This document shows, in pieces, positions 8,928 through 17,814 of a stretch of DNA of 64,000 nucleotides; within the stretch, counting starts at the first letter, position 1, and each line of letters begins with the position of its first letter. The notes beneath the pieces were generated by a model. The model was not told where the DNA came from. It searched no databases and saw only the letters and a program-made list of their open reading frames with translations. Position numbers and translations under genes: made by a program. The DNA comes from Lysobacter dokdonensis DS-58 (lineage in GTDB: Bacteria > Pseudomonadota > Gammaproteobacteria > Xanthomonadales > Xanthomonadaceae), in NCBI RefSeq assembly GCF_000770795.1, contig NZ_JRKJ01000005.1:62001-126000 (forward strand). The letters run 5' to 3'.

Positions 8928-11246
8928 ATGGAAGAAGCAAAACTGGTGGCCGCGAGTGCGATCGCCCTGGCCGTCACCCTCTTCGCGATCTTTTCGCTGC
9001 GCCCGTTGGCGAAGCGATTGGGTCTCGTGGACAAGCCCGGCGGACGCAAGGCGCACAAGGGCCGCGTTCCGTTGATCGGTGGGCTGTGCTTCTTCCTCGG
9101 CACGGTGGCAGGACTGACGTACCTCGGATATGTCGACGCGTTCGTGGCGAGCCTGCTCGTGCCGTGCGCGTTGATCGTCATGACGGGCGCGGTCGACGAC
9201 CTGAGCAACATGAGCGTCAAGTCGCGCCTGGTCATCCAGGCGTGCACCGCCTGGCTGGTGATCGGCGCCACCGGCATCTACCTGGATAGCGCGGGCCACC
9301 TCCTGGGCGAGGGCTTCGACCTGCAGCTGGGCCTGCTCGGCATTCCGATCACGATCGTCGCGGTCATCGGCCTGGTGAACGCGTTCAACATGATGGACGG
9401 CATCGACGGCCTCGCCGCGGGCATGGCGATGGTGAGCATCGGTTCGATCCTGCTGTTCGCGAACGGCGGCTGGCCGGCGCTGGGCGTGGTCCTGCTGTTG
9501 CAGGTGCTGTTCGCCGCGCTCGTGCCGTATCTCGCCGTGAACCTGGGTTGGCCCGACGGCCGCAAGATCTTCATGGGCGATGCGGGCAGCACGCTCATCG
9601 GCTTCCTGATGGCGTGGTCGCTGATCTACTTGAGCCACGGCAAGGTCGGCGTGCTCGCGCCGGTCGACACGCTGTGGTGCGTGGCGATTCCGGTCATGGA
9701 CACCATCGGCGTCATGCATCGCCGCGTGCGCCTCGGGCGCTCGCCGTTCGAACCCGACCGCCAGCATCTGCACCACCTGCTGTGCGACGCCGGCTTCAAC
9801 GCGCGCGCCACGCTGGCCATCATCGTCGCCGCGGGCCTGGCGATGGGCGGCATCGGCTTCGTGCTGCGCAACCTGCCGGAAATGGCGAGCCTCGGCGCCT
9901 TCGCGTTCGTCTTCGCGCTGTACCTGGCGAAGCTGCCGCAGGCGATCGCCGCGCTCGCCAAGCTGGTCCCGCAACGCGTGGCGCCGGTCGTCACCGCGCC
10001 GCAGGCGACGGTCGAAGAGCGCGTGCCGCTGACCGCCGATGCGCCCGCGTCGGGCGTGATGAAGGCCCTCTACGTGCTCAGCGCGTCGACGGATGCCGCG
10101 CAGATCGCGCCGATCGTCGAACAGATGTCGCGCGATGCACGCTTCGAAACGCGCGTGTGCATCGCATCGCCCGCCGGCAGCCATTCCGAAGGCGTGCTCG
10201 ATCTGTTCGACCTGGCGCCCGACGTGCGCATCACGCTCGCCGAAGTCGACGACGTCGCGCAGGTGACCTCCGCCGCGCTCGGCACGCTCGACCGCGTGCT
10301 CAGCGACTTCCATCCCGATGTCGTCGTCGTGCCCGCGGGCGCGCCGACCAGCGTGGCGACGACGCTCGCCGCGACGTACCAGCACATCCCGGTCGCGTGC
10401 GTCGAGCCGGCGGGCGGCGCGGCGCGCGCCTCGCAGGACGCGGGGCGCAAGGTGATGAGCTCGCTCGCCGCGATGCATTTCACCGCCACCGATTCGGTGA
10501 GCCGTTCGCTGGTGGCCGACGGTGTGCCGTCCGATCGGGTCCTCGTGACCGGCGACCCCGCCGCGCGCACGCTGCACACGGCGGTCGACCGGCTGCACGA
10601 AGACCTCCCGCTGCAGCGCAACCTGACGCACCGCTTCGGCTTCATGCGCGAAAACGCGCCGATGTTGCTGGTGATGGGCCGCGAAAAGATGGGCGAACGC
10701 CTCGAACCGCTGGCCCGCGCGCTGCGCCGCATCGCGCTGCGCCGGCCCGACCTCGACGTCGTCTGCCTGATGCCGCCGTCGAAAAACATGGACGGCATCG
10801 ACGGGATGCTCGGCGCCTTCGCCAACATCCACCTGGTCGCCCCCGGCGACTACCTGGGCTTCGCCTACCTGGCCGACTCGGCTTATCTCTCGCTCGCCCT
10901 GTCGGGCGAGTGCGCCGCCGAGGTCGCCCCGCTCGGAAAGCCTGTCCTGCTCCTGAACGGGGCGGGGGAGCCGGCATTGGCCGGACCGCTCACCAGCGAG
11001 GTTCCGAACGTCCGCCGCATCGACGTTCACGAGCAGACGATCTCCGATGTCGTACTCAACCTCATCTCCGATCGTCGTGCGTGGGAAATGCTGCGCAACG
11101 ACGAACGGCCGCGCGTGGATGCGTGCGAGCGGATCGTGGAAGCGCTGGCCGCCATGCGGCCCAGCCCGGCCGCGGTCGTGCCGTTGGTGCCGGCAGCCGA
11201 GCTGCCGCGCTACGCGGCCGGCGCAGGCGTCCGAGAGGTGTCCTGA
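8928..11246 (+). CDS. WecA-like undecaprenyl-phosphate GlcNAc-1-P transferase fused to a degenerate UDP-GlcNAc 2-epimerase domain
   Basis: Residues 1 to about 345 are a polytopic polyprenyl-phosphate sugar-1-phosphate transferase with all family motifs: GAVDDLSN, NAFNMMDGIDGLA, IFMGDAGST and the HLHHLL loop. This part should start lipid-linked repeat synthesis. From about residue 385 (MKALYVLSASTDAAQIAPIV) to 750 the protein follows the GT-B-like WecB/UDP-GlcNAc 2-epimerase fold, e.g. SGECAAEVAPLGKPVLLL near the end. The epimerase catalytic positions look lost: HGDTTT is PAGAPTS, GHRREN is MGREKMGE, and the PEExNR helix reads SQDAGRK. A regulatory or binding role is likelier than epimerisation. 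At 772 residues it is about twice the usual WecA length. Confidence 0.85.
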   Translation: MEEAKLVAASAIALAVTLFAIFSLRPLAKRLGLVDKPGGRKAHKGRVPLIGGLCFFLGTVAGLTYLGYVDAFVASLLVPCALIVMTGAVDDLSNMSVKSRLVIQACTAWLVIGATGIYLDSAGHLLGEGFDLQLGLLGIPITIVAVIGLVNAFNMMDGIDGLAAGMAMVSIGSILLFANGGWPALGVVLLLQVLFAALVPYLAVNLGWPDGRKIFMGDAGSTLIGFLMAWSLIYLSHGKVGVLAPVDTLWCVAIPVMDTIGVMHRRVRLGRSPFEPDRQHLHHLLCDAGFNARATLAIIVAAGLAMGGIGFVLRNLPEMASLGAFAFVFALYLAKLPQAIAALAKLVPQRVAPVVTAPQATVEERVPLTADAPASGVMKALYVLSASTDAAQIAPIVEQMSRDARFETRVCIASPAGSHSEGVLDLFDLAPDVRITLAEVDDVAQVTSAALGTLDRVLSDFHPDVVVVPAGAPTSVATTLAATYQHIPVACVEPAGGAARASQDAGRKVMSSLAAMHFTATDSVSRSLVADGVPSDRVLVTGDPAARTLHTAVDRLHEDLPLQRNLTHRFGFMRENAPMLLVMGREKMGERLEPLARALRRIALRRPDLDVVCLMPPSKNMDGIDGMLGAFANIHLVAPGDYLGFAYLADSAYLSLALSGECAAEVAPLGKPVLLLNGAGEPALAGPLTSEVPNVRRIDVHEQTISDVVLNLISDRRAWEMLRNDERPRVDACERIVEALAAMRPSPAAVVPLVPAAELPRYAAGAGVREVS

Positions 11247-11257
11247 GGGCCTTGAAA

Positions 11258-11316
11258 GGGGGCCGGCAGGGGGCCGGCAACGTCGCGGGTCGACGGTTGG
11301 AACCGCCGAACCCGCG
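11258..11316 (+). promoter_or_regulatory. Structured leader of the Wzc-like gene
   Basis: An 11-bp unit GGGGGCCGGCA occurs twice in tandem (11258-11279). It is followed by a hairpin with outer stem CGCGGGT (11284-11290)/ACCCGCG (11310-11316) and inner stem CGGT/ACCG closing a TGGA loop. More GGA triplets follow at 11316-11325. GGA in an apical loop is the CsrA/RsmA recognition feature, so this 140-bp gap may be a post-transcriptional control site. The binding role is inference. Confidence 0.35.
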
Positions 11317-11385
11317 GAGCAGGGAAGTTCCGAAACGACGTCGATGCCTTGGCACCGACCTTTTTCATATCCATGAGCGAGATTT

Positions 11386-13647
11386 ATGGCGACCTACCTT
11401 TCCACCCGCACGACGCCGCCTCCGCACATCGCGCCGACCTCGGTCCGCGATGAGGAGATCGACCTGCGCACGCTGTTCACCACGGTGGGCGACCACAAGA
11501 AGGCGATCTTCTTCGGCACGCTGATGTTCTTCCTGGCGAGCGTGTTGTATTGCGTCCTCGCCACGCCGAAGTACGAGGCCAACGCGACGGTGCAGGTGGA
11601 GCGGCGCACCGCGCAATTCCCCGGCCTGTCGGCCAACAGCGCCGCGCAGTCGGCGCAGGCCGAGTCGCCGGCGACCACCGAGATCCAGTTGCTCACCTCG
11701 CGCAGCGTGCTGAGCGAAGCGCTCGACAACCTGGACCTCGACGTGCAGGTCAAGGCCGCGCGCTTCCCGGTCTTCGGCGATTACATCGCGCGTTCGTTCA
11801 CCACCGACCACCCGAACGAGGTCAACGACCCCTGGTTCGGCATGGCGCGTTACGGGTGGGGCGGCGAGCACGTTTCGATCGCGCGCCTCGACGTGCCGCA
11901 GGAACTGGTCGACCAACCGCTGAAGCTCGTGGCCGGCGATTCGAATCGCTACACCCTCTACGGCCCGGATGGCGACGTGCTGGTCAACGGCTTCGTGGGC
12001 CAGCCCGCGCAGGCCGCCGGCGTCAACGTGCTCGTGCGCCAGATGGCCGCCAACCCGGGCATGAAGTTCGAAGTCACGCGCCTCAACACGCTGGCGATCC
12101 TCTCGCAGCTGCGCAAGGACATCAGCGCGTCGGAACAGGGCCGCGATTCGGGCGTCATCGCGCTGAGCTACCAGAACGAAGATCCGATCCTCGCCCGCTC
12201 GGTGCTCGAGCAGATCAGCCGCGCGTACGTGCACCAGAACGTGGCGCGCAATTCGGCCGAAGCCGCCAAGCGCCTGCAGTTCGTCAAGCGCCAGCTGCCG
12301 AACGTGCGCAAGGAACTCGACAAGGCACAGGCCGCGTTGACCCAGTACCAGACGCGCACGCAGACGCTCGATGTCACCGTGCAGAACCAGTCGCTGTTGA
12401 ACCAGACCGTGTCGATCGACTCGGCCATCAGCCAGTTGCGCATCCAGCAGGCGGACCTGGCCAGCCGCTTCACGCCGCAGCATCCGATGTACAAGGCGCT
12501 GCTCGCGCAGATCGGCCAGTTCGAATCGCAGAAGGCGCAGTTGCGCGGCCAGATCGCCGCGTTGCCGGAAACGCAGCAGAACCTGTTCCGCCTGACGCGC
12601 GACGTCGAAGTCACCAACCAGACCTACGCCAGCCTGCTCGACCAGGCGCAGCAGCTCGACATCGCGCGCGCCAGCGCGATCGGCAACGCGCGCGTGATCG
12701 ATCCGGCCGCCGTCGACTATGAAAGCCCGGCATGGCCGAAGCCGATCCCGGTGATCCTGGGTGGCACGCTGCTCGGCGCGCTGGTGATGTTTGCCTTCGT
12801 GCTGCTGCGCCAGATGATGCGTCGCGGCGTCGAAGACCCGGCGGACATCGAACTGCTCGGCCTGCCGGTCTATGCCTCGATCCCGTACAGCGAGCGCGGC
12901 CGCGAACTCACGGTCAACCCGGCGCGTTTCGCGAACGGCCACCAGCGTCTGCTCGCGCTCAACGCGCCGACGGACCTGGCGATGGAGGCGCTGCGCAGCC
13001 TGCGCACGAGCCTGCACTTCGCGCGCTTCAAGACGAAGAACAACCTGCTGATGATCTCCGCGCCGAGCCCGGGCGTCGGCAAGACCTTCGTCTGCGCCAA
13101 CCTCGCCGTGACCATGGCGCAGGCCGGCCAGCGCGTGTTGCTGATCGACGCCGACATGCGCCGCGGCACGTTGCACCACGCCGTGGGCGTGCGTTCGGAA
13201 GGCGGCCTGTCCGAGCTCATCGCCGGGCAGATCCCGCTGGAAGATGCGATCCGCAAAGTCGCCGGCGCCGAGAACATGTCGTTCATTTCGCGCGGTTCGA
13301 TCCCGCCGAATCCCTCCGAGTTGCTGATGAACCCCGCGTTCAACGAAATGCTCGAACAGGTCGGCCCGAACTACGACATCGTGATCATCGATACGCCGCC
13401 GGTGCTGGCGGTGACCGACGCCGCGGTGATCGGCCACATGGTCGGCACGTGCCTGATGGTGGTGCGTTTCGGCCTGAACCAGCAGCGCGAGATCGCGCTG
13501 GCCAAGCAGCGCCTGGAACAGAACGGCGTGGAAGTGAAGGGCGCGATCTTCAACGGCGTCCAGAAGCGCAGCGGCGGCCACTACGCGTACACGTATTACG
13601 AGTACCTCCCGAGCCAGCAGACCGGAACGCACAAGGCCTATCGCTGA
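11386..13647 (+). CDS. Wzc-like polysaccharide co-polymerase / tyrosine autokinase
   Basis: Inner-membrane protein of 753 residues that controls chain length and export with the Wza-type channel. Order: first membrane helix about 43-62, Wzz domain and long periplasmic coiled coil, second helix about 457-478, then a cytoplasmic BY-kinase. Walker A is SPGVGKTF (about 560), Walker A' VLLIDADMRRG (about 585), Walker B IVIIDTPPV (about 665). The C-terminal tail carries a tyrosine cluster, HYAYTYYEY, the autophosphorylation sites. Kinase and co-polymerase are in one chain, as in proteobacterial Wzc. Likely partner of the phosphatase at 8233. Confidence 0.93.
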   Translation: MATYLSTRTTPPPHIAPTSVRDEEIDLRTLFTTVGDHKKAIFFGTLMFFLASVLYCVLATPKYEANATVQVERRTAQFPGLSANSAAQSAQAESPATTEIQLLTSRSVLSEALDNLDLDVQVKAARFPVFGDYIARSFTTDHPNEVNDPWFGMARYGWGGEHVSIARLDVPQELVDQPLKLVAGDSNRYTLYGPDGDVLVNGFVGQPAQAAGVNVLVRQMAANPGMKFEVTRLNTLAILSQLRKDISASEQGRDSGVIALSYQNEDPILARSVLEQISRAYVHQNVARNSAEAAKRLQFVKRQLPNVRKELDKAQAALTQYQTRTQTLDVTVQNQSLLNQTVSIDSAISQLRIQQADLASRFTPQHPMYKALLAQIGQFESQKAQLRGQIAALPETQQNLFRLTRDVEVTNQTYASLLDQAQQLDIARASAIGNARVIDPAAVDYESPAWPKPIPVILGGTLLGALVMFAFVLLRQMMRRGVEDPADIELLGLPVYASIPYSERGRELTVNPARFANGHQRLLALNAPTDLAMEALRSLRTSLHFARFKTKNNLLMISAPSPGVGKTFVCANLAVTMAQAGQRVLLIDADMRRGTLHHAVGVRSEGGLSELIAGQIPLEDAIRKVAGAENMSFISRGSIPPNPSELLMNPAFNEMLEQVGPNYDIVIIDTPPVLAVTDAAVIGHMVGTCLMVVRFGLNQQREIALAKQRLEQNGVEVKGAIFNGVQKRSGGHYAYTYYEYLPSQQTGTHKAYR

Positions 13648-13650
13648 CCC

Positions 13651-15129
13651 ATGAATGCAACCACGACAATCGACGCGCGCACGCTTGCATCCCCGGTGGA
13701 CACCTACCGCGGCCCGATGCAGATCACGATGTCGCCGTATTACGGCCGCCCGGATTTCTCCGGGTTGGTCGGTTCCCAGTCCCCCGCGCGCAATATCGAT
13801 TTCATTTCCGTCGCCGACATCCTGCGCAACGCTTTCGTCTTCCCGCCGCACTCGATCTTCGAGGACATCAAGCTGGTGACCTTCGGGTTCTCGCCGTCGC
13901 AGGACATGCACGCGGCGCCGGAATTCCATTTCAAGTTCCGCGACTCGGGCAAGCGCGGCGAAACCGACGGCCGCCCCGACCACGACTTCGACTGGGTCGG
14001 CACGTACCACCGCCTGCTGTGCGAAGCGGTGTCCGAGTCCACGCGCGACGTGGCGTCCCCCTGGCTGCTGCAAAGCGGCGGCAAGGATTCGACGACGCTC
14101 GCCATCGCGGTGGCCGACGCGCGCCCCGACGCCACTTGCATCACGTATCTCGGCGGCCGGGAAGAGAACGAAATCGATTCGGCCACCTTCGTCGCGCGCA
14201 CGCTCGGGCTGCGGCACGAAACGTTGATGTGCGATCCGGGGCGCGCCTACGACCGGTATCTCGCCATCGCCGATCGCATGCCGCTGCTCACCGCGGACTT
14301 CGCGCTGCTCTCGTACGTGGACCTGGCGACCGAGATTTCCGGCCGCGGCGGTGACGGCGTGATCGATGGCCTCGGCGCCGACAGCTACTTCGGCACGCCG
14401 ATGTCGCGGCAGCAGCGCACCCTGATGCGCCTTGCGCGCGGCGTGCGCCTGCCATCCACGGTCTCCGAGCTACCGCTGGTCTCCAGCAGCTTCGAACTCT
14501 GCTTTTTGCTGGGCACACTGCAAATGACGTCCATCGAACGGGTGTTCCCCGGTTCGCGGTTCACGGACGCGGAGGTCGATGCGCTGTTCGGCAAGCCGGT
14601 GTCGCAGGCCTCGCGGGCGCGGCTGCAGCCGTTCCTGGCGGAGATCGCGTCGGCCCAGAGCCTCGACGAGTGGCGCGACATGTCGACGTCGATCGCCGGT
14701 TCGGCCGGTGCGTTCGCGAAGGGGCTGTACACGTGCAGCGCATTGGGCATGCACGCGTCCTATCCGTTCTGCGATGTGCGTTTCAGGGAGTGGGTGTATC
14801 GCGAAGTCCCTCCGCACGAAATGATCGATCCGCAGACCAGGATGAACAAGGTGCTCGTCCGCAAACATATCGCCACGCGTTTCCCGGAACTGCCGTACGT
14901 GAAGAAGAAGGGCAGCTTCCGCTTCGACGTGCGCGGCCTGGCCGAAAAGCGCTTCGACACCGTCCACGATTTCGCGGTGCAGGCGCGCGACGTGCTGCCC
15001 GGCGCCGTGACGTGGCTCGAACGCAATCGCCATCGCCTCGGCAACAAGTACCACGCCTCCAAGTTCTACCTGTTGGCGGTGGTGCTCCCATGGATCCAGT
15101 TGCATCGCACCCGCCCGACGCCGCCGTGA
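13651..15129 (+). CDS. Asparagine-synthetase-like amidotransferase/ligase domain protein, copy 1
   Basis: A 492-residue protein with the ATP-pyrophosphatase (PP-loop) signature LLQSGGKDSTTLAIA near residue 140 and the Asn_synthase fold (DGLGADSYFG, RFPELPYVKKKGSFRFDVRG). It lacks the N-terminal Cys-nucleophile glutaminase domain of AsnB, so it must use free ammonia or an amine acceptor. Inside a polysaccharide cluster, a role in amidating a uronic acid or joining an amino acid to the glycan is plausible, by analogy with WbpS-type O-antigen enzymes. Starts 3 bp after the kinase gene. Closely similar to the next gene: a tandem duplication. Confidence 0.75.
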   Translation: MNATTTIDARTLASPVDTYRGPMQITMSPYYGRPDFSGLVGSQSPARNIDFISVADILRNAFVFPPHSIFEDIKLVTFGFSPSQDMHAAPEFHFKFRDSGKRGETDGRPDHDFDWVGTYHRLLCEAVSESTRDVASPWLLQSGGKDSTTLAIAVADARPDATCITYLGGREENEIDSATFVARTLGLRHETLMCDPGRAYDRYLAIADRMPLLTADFALLSYVDLATEISGRGGDGVIDGLGADSYFGTPMSRQQRTLMRLARGVRLPSTVSELPLVSSSFELCFLLGTLQMTSIERVFPGSRFTDAEVDALFGKPVSQASRARLQPFLAEIASAQSLDEWRDMSTSIAGSAGAFAKGLYTCSALGMHASYPFCDVRFREWVYREVPPHEMIDPQTRMNKVLVRKHIATRFPELPYVKKKGSFRFDVRGLAEKRFDTVHDFAVQARDVLPGAVTWLERNRHRLGNKYHASKFYLLAVVLPWIQLHRTRPTPP

Positions 15130-16529
15130 CCCTCGTGATCCCGCAACCCATGCAGGCGGTTTCGATGCCGCCGATCCCGGCGCACCTCGGTGCTCGCCGC
15201 ATCGACGATGTGTCCGTGGCGGACGTGTTGCGGAACGGCTTCGTGTACCCGCCCCATTCGATCTTCGAAGGGCAGGACATGCAATCGCTGTCGGCGAACC
15301 TCGCCGGCCGCGATCCCGCCGGCGAGACCGCGTACGAGTTCCGCTGGCGCGACAGCGGCAAGCGCCGCGACGCCAAGGCCACGCCGTCGAAGGATTGGGT
15401 CGACGCGTATCACACGCACCTGTGCCAGGCGATCGAGCACAGCTGCGCGACGATGCGCGGCCCGTGGTCGCTGCAAAGCGGCGGCAAGGATTCGACGACG
15501 ATGGCGATCGCGCTCGCCGACGTGCGCCCGGACACCACGTGCATCACGTACCTGGGCGGCGTGGAAGAGAACGAAGTCGAGTCGGCGAAGACCGTCGCCA
15601 CGACGCTCGGCCTGCGCCATGAAGCGTTGGTGTGCGATCCGGCGCGCGCGTACGACCGTTACCTGTCGGTCGCCACGAAGATGCCGTCGCTGACGGCGGA
15701 TTTCGCGTTGCTCTCGTACGTGGACCTCGCGTTCGAGATCCAGGCCAGCGGCGGCGACGGCATGGTCGATGGGCTCGGATCCGATACGTATTTCGGCATT
15801 CCGGTCAATTCGCAGTACAAGGTGCTCAAGTGGCTCGCGCGCGGCATCCGCCTGCCGGCGATGGCCACGGAACTGCCGTGGGTGAGCAACAACTTCGAGC
15901 TGTGCTTCGCGCTCGGCACGTTGCAGATGAACGCCGTGGAGCGCGTGTTCCCCGGCTCGCGCTTCACCGATGGCGAAGTCGATGCGCTGTTCGGGCGCGA
16001 CATCTCGCGCAAGTCGCGCGACCGCCTGGTGCCGTTCCTCTCGGAGATCCGCTCGGCGACCAGCGCGGAGGAATACCGCGTGTTGTCGCTGTCCATCGCA
16101 GCGGCCGCCGGCGGTTTCGCGAAGGGCATCTACACCGCCGAGGCCACCGCGCTGAAGATCGCGTACCCGTTCTGCGACCCGCACTTCTGCGACTGGGTCT
16201 ACAACGAGGTGCCGGCCGAACTGCAGATGGACCCGGTGACGGGCATGAGCAAGGTGCTCGTGCGCCAGCACATCAAGACGCGCTTCGACAATCTGCCGTA
16301 CGTCGCGCACAAGGGCAGCTTCCGTTTCGACGTGCGCGGGCTTGCGAAGTCGCGCTTCGACGCCGTGCATGCGCAATCGCGCGAAGCGCGCCACATCCTG
16401 CCGGGCGCGACGCACTGGCTGGAGCGCAATCGCACGCGCATGGACAACAAGTACCACGCTTCCAAGTTCTACCTGCTCGCCGTCCTGCTGCCATGGTTGA
16501 CCGGCCGCGCGGACGCGGGGAAGGCATGA
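15126..16529 (+). CDS. Asparagine-synthetase-like amidotransferase/ligase domain protein, copy 2
   Basis: Paralogue of the preceding gene, similar along its length: shared VADVLRN.FV.PPHSIFE, LQSGGKDSTT (about residue 116), CITYLGG.EENE, LTADFALLSYVDLA and GSFRFDVRGLA. Also without a glutaminase domain. The start is uncertain: GTG 15126 overlaps the previous stop (GTGA) and is used here, but ATG 15090, 15150 and 15165 are in frame and none has a strong ribosome-binding site. About 467 residues. The conserved PP-loop says both copies can adenylate a carboxylate; they probably differ in acceptor. Confidence 0.75.
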   Translation: MTLVIPQPMQAVSMPPIPAHLGARRIDDVSVADVLRNGFVYPPHSIFEGQDMQSLSANLAGRDPAGETAYEFRWRDSGKRRDAKATPSKDWVDAYHTHLCQAIEHSCATMRGPWSLQSGGKDSTTMAIALADVRPDTTCITYLGGVEENEVESAKTVATTLGLRHEALVCDPARAYDRYLSVATKMPSLTADFALLSYVDLAFEIQASGGDGMVDGLGSDTYFGIPVNSQYKVLKWLARGIRLPAMATELPWVSNNFELCFALGTLQMNAVERVFPGSRFTDGEVDALFGRDISRKSRDRLVPFLSEIRSATSAEEYRVLSLSIAAAAGGFAKGIYTAEATALKIAYPFCDPHFCDWVYNEVPAELQMDPVTGMSKVLVRQHIKTRFDNLPYVAHKGSFRFDVRGLAKSRFDAVHAQSREARHILPGATHWLERNRTRMDNKYHASKFYLLAVLLPWLTGRADAGKA

Positions 16530-17605
16530 CCCTGAAATTTTCGCGACGTTCGGTGCTCGCACGTGGTGCAGCGACCGGCATGATGCTCGCCCTGGGGGGC
16601 GGGGCGCTCGCGAAATCCCTTCGCGCGGTGAGCGTGCGCGCCTTCGGCGCGCAGGGCGACGGCGCGCATGACGACACGCAAGCCTTCCAGGACGCCATCG
16701 ACTCGCTGCGCGACGGTGGCACCGTCGATGTACCCAGCGGCATCTATCGCATCGATCCGCTGCGCAGCGTGCGCCTGCGCAGCGGCATTCATTTGAAGAT
16801 GGCCCGCGGCGCCGAGCTGCATGCGATCCCGAACGCCGCCCCGCGCGCATACGTGCTGCTCGTGCAGGCGGTGCAGGACGTGCGCATCAGTGGCGGGCGC
16901 ATCGTCGGCGATCGCGACCGCCACCTGGGCACCGACGGCGAATGGGGCCACGGCATCGCGATCTACGACGGGCGCAACATCGTCGTGCGCGACATGCAGA
17001 TTTCGCGCTGCTGGGGCGACGGCATGTCGATCGGCGGCAAGAAGCGCAGCAAGACCGACCTGCGCCCGAGCATGGATGTCGAAGTCGCCAACGTGAAGTT
17101 CATCGGCAATCGCCGCCAGGGCCTGACCGTCGGCCGTTCGCGCCGTGTGTGGGTGCACGATTGCGAGATGTCCGATACCGGCGGCACCGCACCGATGGCC
17201 GGCATCGATGTCGAACCCGACAAGGGCGACATCGCGAAGGACGTGCGCATCGAACGATGCCTCGTCCGGCGCAACCGCGGGCCGGGCATCCAGGTGTGGC
17301 ACGACACGCACGACGTGCTGATCCGCGATTGCACCATCGAGGACAACCGCAACCCGGGCATCCTCGCGGTGGGCGCGAACGGGCTGTCGATCCGCAACAA
17401 CCGCATCCGCGACAACGCCAAGGTCGGCATCGCCCTGCGCAAGCAGTCGCGTGGCGTCGACATCGCCGGCAACACCTTCGCCGACAACGCGCCGGGCCGC
17501 CCGCGCAAGGCGACCTTCGGCAAGGACCCGCGCTGGGCCCACCACCTCGAAGTGGCCGCCGACGCCTACCTGCCGAAGGTCTCCGCCGACAACCGCCTGG
17601 ACTGA
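16526..17605 (+). CDS. Tat-exported right-handed beta-helix protein (pectate-lyase-like), copy 1
   Basis: A 359-residue protein with a probable Tat signal (SRRSVLARGAATGMML...ALA). The mature part begins SVRAFGAQGDGAHDDTQAF, the N-terminal cap of the pectate lyase 3 / GH28-like beta-helix superfamily. Repeated NN.IR.N-type coils follow (RNNRIRDNAKVGIAL, IEDNRNPGILAVG). Distinctive motifs are HLGTDGEWGHGI and CWGDGMSIG. ATG overlaps the previous stop (ATGA). Likely a periplasmic lyase, hydrolase or epimerase acting on the polymer. The substrate cannot be read from sequence. Confidence 0.8.
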   Translation: MTLKFSRRSVLARGAATGMMLALGGGALAKSLRAVSVRAFGAQGDGAHDDTQAFQDAIDSLRDGGTVDVPSGIYRIDPLRSVRLRSGIHLKMARGAELHAIPNAAPRAYVLLVQAVQDVRISGGRIVGDRDRHLGTDGEWGHGIAIYDGRNIVVRDMQISRCWGDGMSIGGKKRSKTDLRPSMDVEVANVKFIGNRRQGLTVGRSRRVWVHDCEMSDTGGTAPMAGIDVEPDKGDIAKDVRIERCLVRRNRGPGIQVWHDTHDVLIRDCTIEDNRNPGILAVGANGLSIRNNRIRDNAKVGIALRKQSRGVDIAGNTFADNAPGRPRKATFGKDPRWAHHLEVAADAYLPKVSADNRLD

Positions 17606-17814
17606 ATCCTCGCCTGAGGTTTGCGCAGGTTGCGGAGAAGGTCACGGTCGAAGGGGTTCCAAGCCCCCGCCTGGACCCGCGATTTCCCCCAGTCAGCTCC
17701 GTGAATTGGCGGCAGCGTCCACGTTTCTCGAATTCCGCGCGTGTATTCACGCGGAACCGCGCGCCAACATCCGCCCCGCAACGCCATGTGAGCACGGCGT
17801 GAAGGGGAGGGGCG

